Assembly (NCBI GenBank): GCA_900752475.1
Contig: CAADVJ010000123.1
Location: forward strand, 1 to 5,064
Length of the DNA stretch: 5,064 nucleotides
Reading direction: 5' to 3'
DNA from: an uncultured Collinsella sp.
Lineage (GTDB): Bacteria > Actinomycetota > Coriobacteriia > Coriobacteriales > Coriobacteriaceae
In this document: positions 1 through 3,606 of the stretch, one piece after another
How the letters are laid out: every line of letters begins with the position of its first letter
Numbering within the stretch: position 1 is the first letter of the stretch
Notes under the pieces: generated by a model
Seen by the model: the letters and a program-made list of their open reading frames with translations, nothing else
What the model was told of the DNA's origin: nothing
The model's database searches: none
Made by a program: the position numbers and the translations under genes

Positions 1-484
1 CCGGAGCCGTATCGATATCAAAACCCGGCCGCGTCGCAGCAATAAAGGTTGCCAGTTCGGCAATCTCACCAGCATTGTGCCAGGTCACAATATCGATAAT
101 CGCATCGGCACCCGTAATAAAGTAAAGCTTCACTTGTGGCGGGTAAAACTCGCGCAGGGCACGCAGCGTATCGGCTGTATAGGTGACACCGGCACGATCG
201 ATCTCGAAGCGGCTTGCCAAAAAGGCCGGGTTCGCGGCAGTCGCGAGGACCGTCATGGCATAACGGTCCTCAGCAGGCGTTACCGGTTTGTCGAGCTTAA
301 AGGCGGGAGAGCCGGCCGGCATAAAAAGCACAGCGTCCAAGTCGAGCGACTCGCGCGCCTGCTCGGCGGTAACCAAATGCCCGTAATGAATCGGGTCAAA
401 GGTACCACCCATAATGCCGAGCCTAAACTCCTGCCCGTCCTCAATGGGAAGCTCGGGCAGACCGATTCCACCGCGCAGCGACAT
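1..484 (-). CDS. nadD: Nicotinate-nucleotide adenylyltransferase NadD, N-terminal part (3' end beyond window)
   Basis: This cytoplasmic enzyme transfers AMP from ATP to nicotinate mononucleotide, giving deamido-NAD in NAD biosynthesis. The 161 visible codons carry the nucleotidyltransferase signature GGTFDPIHYGHL (residues 26-37), which includes the HxGH nucleotide-binding motif at 33-36. Further family blocks are F-E-I-D-R-A-G-V-T-Y-T-A-D-T-L (about 93-107) and ITGADAIIDIVTWHNAGEI (123-141). The C-terminal SSTxIR-type motif is expected downstream, outside the window. The ATG at 484-482 is the only plausible start before the core; the next ATG (codon 25) directly abuts the core. It leaves about 20 residues ahead of the Rossmann core, longer than in typical NadD. 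The start lies three bases after the obg TAA and in the same frame. A GGAGG inside the obg end (500-496) is the probable ribosome binding site, so translation is probably coupled to obg. Function is secure from the motifs. Confidence 0.95.
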   Translation of the reverse strand, partial: MSLRGGIGLPELPIEDGQEFRLGIMGGTFDPIHYGHLVTAEQARESLDLDAVLFMPAGSPAFKLDKPVTPAEDRYAMTVLATAANPAFLASRFEIDRAGVTYTADTLRALREFYPPQVKLYFITGADAIIDIVTWHNAGEIAELATFIAATRPGFDIDTAP

Positions 485-487
485 GGC

Positions 488-1975
488 TTACTCGCCCTCC
501 GGGGTCTCGACGTCTTCCGCACTAGCAGTGTCATCGGTGCCGTCAATGGCATCCACCGCGTCGACAGCATCCAAGCTATCATCGGCGATGTCAACGACCT
601 CGACGGCGACGTCCTCGCTACCGTCCTCGAGCTCGTCCTCGTAATCCGAAAAGACCTCGGCGCCCTCAAAGTAAAAGGCGCGCTGGCAAATGCGAACCTC
701 GTCGCCGGCACGGCAGCCGGCCTTTTGGAGCGCGTCGTCGACACCCATGCGGGAAAACTTATGCTGCAGGTAGATGACGGCTTCCTCGTTTTCCCAGTCG
801 GTCTGGATAACCAAGCGCTCGATTGCGCGACCGACAACGCGGAAGGCACCGGGCTCCTCCTGGACAATACGGAAGCGCTTCTCGCGCAGTAGACGGCGGC
901 GCTCCCACTCCTCGTCGCGCAGATCGACAGGCTCATCGGAAACCGCAAGTTCCGCGCGAAGCTTAGCCACCTGCTCGCCCACGGCAAGCATCAGCGTGTT
1001 GAGACCGGCACCCGTCACAGCGGACACGGCAAAGAACATATGCCCGTCGTCGAGCGCCGCACGCTTAAGGTCGGCAATCTTGTCGGCCGTACCCGGAGCA
1101 TCGCATTTGTTGGCGACGACGATCTGCGGACGCTCCGAAAGCTCAGCGCCATACTGCTCGAGCTCGCGGTTGATGATGCGATAGTCCTCAACCGGATCGC
1201 GATCCTCAAATCCGCCCGTCATATCGACGACATGCATGATCAGGGCCGTACGCTCAATGTGGCGCAGGAACTGATGGCCCAGGCCACGACCCTCGCTAGC
1301 GCCCTCGATGAGACCGGGGACGTCGGCAACGACGTAAGAATATTCGCCGGCACGCACCATGCCCAGATTGGGCACGAGCGTGGTAAACGGGTAGTCGGCG
1401 ATCTTGGGACGGGCAGCGCTCATACGCGCGATGAGCGAGGACTTGCCGACCGAGGGAAAGCCCACAAGCGCGGCATCGGCCATGAGCTTCATCTCGAGCT
1501 CAATCCAGTGTTCCTCGGCAGGCTCGCCGAGCTGGGCAAACGCGGGCGCGCGGCGCACCGACGTCACAAAGTGGGTATTGCCCAGACCGCCGGCGCCACC
1601 GGGCGCCACGACGACGCGCTCGCCGTCGTGCACCAGATCGGCAATCTCGAACATCGGGGTCTGCGTCTCGGGATCGAGCTCGCGGACAACGGTGCCCATG
1701 GGGACCTTGAGAATCAAGTCCTCGCCGCTCTTACCATTGCGACGAGCGCCTTGGCCGTGCGTGCCGCGCTCGGCACGGAAATGATGCTTAAAGCGGTAAT
1801 CAATCAGCGAGGACAGCTGAGCATCGGCCTGGATGACGACATTGCCGCCACGACCGCCGTCGCCGCCATCGGGCCCTCCCTTGGGAACAAATGCCTCGCG
1901 CCTAAACGACATGCAGCCGGCTCCGCCGTCGCCGCCGCACACGTTGATGCGGCTGATATCGGTGAACTGTGACAA
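488..1975 (-). CDS. obgE: GTPase Obg (ObgE/CgtA), ribosome assembly factor
   Basis: Obg is a GTPase that binds the 50S subunit during late assembly and links ribosome maturation to stress and (p)ppGpp. The 495-residue protein has all three domains. The glycine-rich Obg fold is at about 1-158, with GGDGGAG at 14-20 and GGPDGGDGGRGG at 33-44. The G domain is at about 160-340: P-loop GFPSVGKSS 172-180, switch I YPFTT 195-199, DVPG 218-221, NKCD 289-292, SAV 318-320. The OCT domain is at about 368-436. After OCT comes an acidic tail of about 53 residues (443-495) with about 23 Asp/Glu and no Lys/Arg, including a D-A-V-D-A-V-D-A-I-D run. The start is a TTG at 1975-1973, supported by the SD TAGGAGG eight bases upstream and by the canonical Obg N-terminus (xQFTDxxRIxVxGGDGG). 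A terminator-like hairpin lies just upstream, so expression probably depends on read-through from rplU-rpmA. nadD follows directly. Confidence 0.98.
   Translation of the reverse strand: MSQFTDISRINVCGGDGGAGCMSFRREAFVPKGGPDGGDGGRGGNVVIQADAQLSSLIDYRFKHHFRAERGTHGQGARRNGKSGEDLILKVPMGTVVRELDPETQTPMFEIADLVHDGERVVVAPGGAGGLGNTHFVTSVRRAPAFAQLGEPAEEHWIELEMKLMADAALVGFPSVGKSSLIARMSAARPKIADYPFTTLVPNLGMVRAGEYSYVVADVPGLIEGASEGRGLGHQFLRHIERTALIMHVVDMTGGFEDRDPVEDYRIINRELEQYGAELSERPQIVVANKCDAPGTADKIADLKRAALDDGHMFFAVSAVTGAGLNTLMLAVGEQVAKLRAELAVSDEPVDLRDEEWERRRLLREKRFRIVQEEPGAFRVVGRAIERLVIQTDWENEEAVIYLQHKFSRMGVDDALQKAGCRAGDEVRICQRAFYFEGAEVFSDYEDELEDGSEDVAVEVVDIADDSLDAVDAVDAIDGTDDTASAEDVETPEGE
496..500 (-). promoter_or_regulatory. 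Probable nadD Shine-Dalgarno inside the obg 3' end
   Basis: On the minus strand GGAGG reads at 500-496, eleven bases before the nadD ATG at 484. It lies within the last codons of obg (Pro-Glu-Gly-Glu-stop). Ribosomes ending obg would pass over it, which favours coupled translation. The spacing is slightly long, and the motif also encodes Pro-Glu-Gly, so it could be partly coincidental. Confidence 0.55.
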
Positions 1976-1983
1976 CAGAATCG

Positions 1984-1990
1984 CCTCCTA
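1984..1990 (-). promoter_or_regulatory. obg Shine-Dalgarno sequence, decides the TTG start
   Basis: The minus strand reads TAGGAGG at 1990-1984, followed by eight bases and then TTG (1975-1973). This near-ideal SD is what fixes the rare TTG codon as the obg start. It begins directly after the T tract of the upstream terminator-like hairpin. Bases 1989-1983 (AGGAGGC) can also pair with the 3' arm of that hairpin (2006-2000, GTCTCCT): seven pairs, one of them G-U. Confidence 0.85.
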
Positions 1991-1991
1991 C

Positions 1992-2034
1992 AAAAAAGAA
2001 GGAGACCCTTGAATCCTAAAACTCAAGTGTCTCC
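1992..2034 (-). terminator. Intrinsic-terminator-like hairpin between rpmA and obg
   Basis: On the minus strand, GGAGACACTTGA (2034-2023) and TCAAGGGTCTCC (2012-2001) form a 12-position stem with one G-A mismatch and a 10-base loop. The stretch TTCTTTTTT (2000-1992) follows at once. Stem plus T tract is the layout of a Rho-independent terminator acting on transcripts coming from rpmA; the plus strand has no T tract in the matching place. Because the obg SD starts two bases after the T tract and no clear promoter lies in between, it more likely acts as a partial terminator or attenuator than as a complete stop. Confidence 0.8.
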
Positions 2035-2044
2035 CACATATGTG
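2035..2044. repeat. 10-base perfect palindrome CACATATGTG
   Basis: CACATATGTG is its own reverse complement. It sits between the rpmA stop and the base of the terminator-like stem, touching the stem. It could be a protein-binding half-site pair or chance in a short AT-richer gap. No second copy was noticed in the window. Confidence 0.4.
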
Positions 2045-2060
2045 CTCTATGAAGGGTGAA

Positions 2061-2318
2061 TTACGCGTTCGCGAGCGGGCGTACGCTGACCCTGTGCTTG
2101 ATACCCTTGTGGAACTCAACGGTACCGTCGACCAGCGCGAACAGCGTATCGTCCTTGCCACGGCCAACGTTCTCACCCGGGTGGATGTGCGTGCCGTGCT
2201 GACGGACGAGAATCGTGCCCGTGGTTACCGTCTGGCCGGCATAGCGCTTCGTGCCAAGGCGCTGACCGCGGGAGTCACGGCCATTACGGGAGGAACCGAG
2301 TCCTTTTTTGTGTGCCAT
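2061..2318 (-). CDS. rpmA: 50S ribosomal protein L27
   Basis: L27 is a small basic large-subunit protein whose N-terminal tail reaches the peptidyl-transferase centre and helps position tRNA. The 85-residue product matches the family in length and content. It begins MAHKKGLGSSRNGRDS, with RLGTKRYAGQ at about 20-29, the GTILVRQHGTHIHPGENVGRGKDDTLFA block at about 34-61, and a terminal F-H-K-G-I-K-H-R-V-S-V segment. The N-terminus starts directly at MAHKKG, with no hydrophobic MLxxxLQFFA prefix of the kind cleaved by protease Prp in Firmicutes. Consistently, there is no prp gene in the 33-base gap to rplU. The ATG at 2318-2316 is preceded only by a weak purine-rich stretch (AAAGAGTAGG). The gene is cotranscribed with rplU and followed by the terminator-like hairpin before obg. 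Confidence 0.98.
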   Translation of the reverse strand: MAHKKGLGSSRNGRDSRGQRLGTKRYAGQTVTTGTILVRQHGTHIHPGENVGRGKDDTLFALVDGTVEFHKGIKHRVSVRPLANA

Positions 2319-2351
2319 TGTGTATACCTACTCTTTCGTTACGAGTGTAAT

Positions 2352-2726
2352 CTACTCGGCGACGGGAGCCTCGGCAACAGCCTCAGCCTCTGCCTTGACA
2401 GCCTTCTTGGCGCGGGAGGTAGCCTGGACCTTCACGATCTTCAGCTTGGTGAGCTGCTGACGGTGACCCTTCAGACGACGATAGCGCTTGCGCTTGTGGA
2501 ACTTGAAGACCAGCTGCTTCTCGCCCTTGAACTGCTCAACGATCTGAGCGGTAACCTTGGCCTTGGCCAGCTTGTCGGGATCGGTGACGATCTTCTTACC
2601 ATCGTTGAGGAAGATAACCGGCAGGGTGATCTTGTCGCCCTCATTGCCCTCGATCTTCTCGACGGTGATGACATCGTCGGTGGCGACCTTGTACTGCTTG
2701 CCGCCCGTGTTAACGATTGCGTACAT
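2352..2726 (-). CDS. rplU: 50S ribosomal protein L21
   Basis: L21 is an early-assembling 23S rRNA-binding protein of the large subunit. The 124-residue product starts MYAIVNTGGKQYKV, the classical L21 N-terminus. It carries the basic RNA-binding signature FHKRKRYRRLKGHRQQLTKLKI at about 76-97. The last 23 residues or so (102-124) form an Ala/Glu/Lys-rich low-complexity tail that short L21 proteins such as that of E. coli (103 residues) lack. An in-frame ATG seven codons upstream (2747) would give an MHEGQVN prefix, but it has no SD. The chosen ATG at 2726-2724 has GAAGGG nine bases upstream (2741-2736), which decides the start. The stop is TAG. It is the first gene after the promoter at 2797-2769 and leads the rplU-rpmA-(obg-nadD) unit. 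Confidence 0.97.
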   Translation of the reverse strand: MYAIVNTGGKQYKVATDDVITVEKIEGNEGDKITLPVIFLNDGKKIVTDPDKLAKAKVTAQIVEQFKGEKQLVFKFHKRKRYRRLKGHRQQLTKLKIVKVQATSRAKKAVKAEAEAVAEAPVAE

Positions 2727-2735
2727 GTTTACTTG

Positions 2736-2741
2736 CCCTTC
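2736..2741 (-). promoter_or_regulatory. rplU Shine-Dalgarno sequence, selects the inner ATG
   Basis: GAAGGG at 2741-2736 on the minus strand lies nine bases before the ATG at 2726. It supports the conserved MYAIV start over the in-frame ATG at 2747, which lies upstream of this SD. Confidence 0.75.
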
Positions 2742-2768
2742 ATGCATCAGTTAGTGCAACAGCCGAAT

Positions 2769-2797
2769 ATAGTAGCAGGCGATAATACCCCCGTCAA
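2769..2797 (-). promoter_or_regulatory. Sigma-70-type promoter for rplU-rpmA
   Basis: The minus strand shows -35 TTGACG (2797-2792, five of six consensus bases), a 17-base spacer, and -10 TACTAT (2774-2769, four of six). The -10 is preceded by TG one base upstream (TGCTACTAT), an extended -10 element. Transcription should start near 2762, giving a leader of roughly 35 bases before the rplU ATG, too short for a structured L21-type leader. The TGA stop of the upstream gene lies inside the -35 box. Element quality, spacing and position make this convincing, but it was assessed by eye. Confidence 0.75.
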
Positions 2798-3606
2798 CGA
2801 GTATGTGGAGCAAATCCACAAGTTCGCACAGGTATGGGGCTGACGAGTCGGCCCTCGTCGTCCTCGCATGCTTGATTCTGACGCTCGACATCGTAGGAGC
2901 AGATGGTCACGAGGTCTTGCATACCGGTGGAAACAATAGGTGCATCGACGCCCGGGGTCAAGCCCTGCAACAAAACATCAGCGGCAGAAAGCAAAATTTC
3001 CGGACGCATGGACCCCTCGTTGTCGGCATGGGTGTCGAGCATGAGCACCAGACGGTCCGGACGCTCCCCTGCCGTGAGCTCATAGCCCACGAGCGTGTGG
3101 TCAAGGTCTAGGCGTTTACTCTTTTTGCCGCGCGCGTAGTCGATACCGTGGCCCGCGCGCAGCGTATCGATTGCGCGACGCACCTCGTCGGCGCTTACGG
3201 GCGCCTCGGGATCCAAGTGCAGGTCGATGCGATACGACAGGCGCGTGAGCTGCGCCGTCAACGCCGGCGTGCGCACGTCGATGTACGCCGCCTCGATGGG
3301 CGCCAGATCGGCCGGAGACGCCGCGGCCAGGCGCCCAAACGCCTCGTCGAGCGCCACGAACTCGGTCATAAACAGGTCATACCACTCGCAGGTCGACGAC
3401 GTACCCACCGGCAGCGCCGAAGAGAAGCCCACGCGCATGTGCGGAGAGAAGCCCTGCGTGACGGCATAGGGAAGTCCCGCACGGCGCACGATGCGCTCAA
3501 TGGTATGGATTACTTCGAGATGGCCCAGGTACTTAAGGCGACCGCGCTTGCCATAGCGAACACGAAGCCTAAAGAGCGAGGGGTTGTCGGTCAGGCGCTC
3601 ACTCAT
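2794..3606 (-). CDS. Radical-SAM-linked DUF2344 (TIGR03936-type) protein
   Basis: This 270-residue protein belongs to the uncharacterised family found next to, or fused to, a specific B12-binding radical SAM enzyme; its biochemical role is not established. The family hallmarks are at the N-terminus: FRLRVRYGKRGRLKYLGHLE at 12-31, RRAGLPYAVTQGFSPHMRVGFSSALPVGTSS at about 41-71 (GFSPHMR 52-58), then EWYDLFM. A conserved-looking MRPEILLSAADVLLQGLTPG block is at about 200-219, followed by a C-terminal tail of about 40 residues. No membrane segment or signal peptide is seen. The ATG (3606-3604) overlaps the TGA of the radical SAM gene as ATGA. GGTGATC (3617-3611) four bases upstream matches the 3' part of the extended SD complement, so translation is coupled. 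Its own TGA lies inside the rplU -35 box. Family assignment is firm; function is unknown. Confidence 0.9.
   Translation of the reverse strand: MSERLTDNPSLFRLRVRYGKRGRLKYLGHLEVIHTIERIVRRAGLPYAVTQGFSPHMRVGFSSALPVGTSSTCEWYDLFMTEFVALDEAFGRLAAASPADLAPIEAAYIDVRTPALTAQLTRLSYRIDLHLDPEAPVSADEVRRAIDTLRAGHGIDYARGKKSKRLDLDHTLVGYELTAGERPDRLVLMLDTHADNEGSMRPEILLSAADVLLQGLTPGVDAPIVSTGMQDLVTICSYDVERQNQACEDDEGRLVSPIPVRTCGFAPHTR

Noticed and set aside
77..892. Plus-strand open frame of 271 codons opposite nadD and the obg end
   Set aside because: Antisense to two motif-supported genes; no domain or convincing start signal.
1040..1972. Plus-strand open frame of 310 codons opposite obg
   Set aside because: It lies wholly antisense to a gene with full Obg motifs. 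Its composition is that of a complement frame in GC-rich DNA and it shows no recognisable domain.
1976..2060. Separate promoter for obg in the rpmA-obg gap
   Set aside because: Candidate -10 boxes (for example TAGGAT in the hairpin loop) have no acceptable -35 at 16-18 bases. A weak promoter inside rpmA cannot be excluded.
2729..2743. Tiny leader frame M-K-G-K-stop just before rplU
   Set aside because: Its codons are the rplU SD itself, it has no SD of its own, and four codons carry no signal. Probably coincidence.
2724..2747. Longer L21 start at the ATG at 2747 (MHEGQVN prefix)
   Set aside because: There is no SD ahead of it, and the good SD lies between it and the conserved MYAIV start.
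2040..2843. Plus-strand open frame of 267 codons running antisense through rpmA, rplU and both gaps
   Set aside because: It mirrors two ribosomal protein genes, is leucine-rich low-complexity sequence from their complements, and has no family motif. It is a typical shadow frame.
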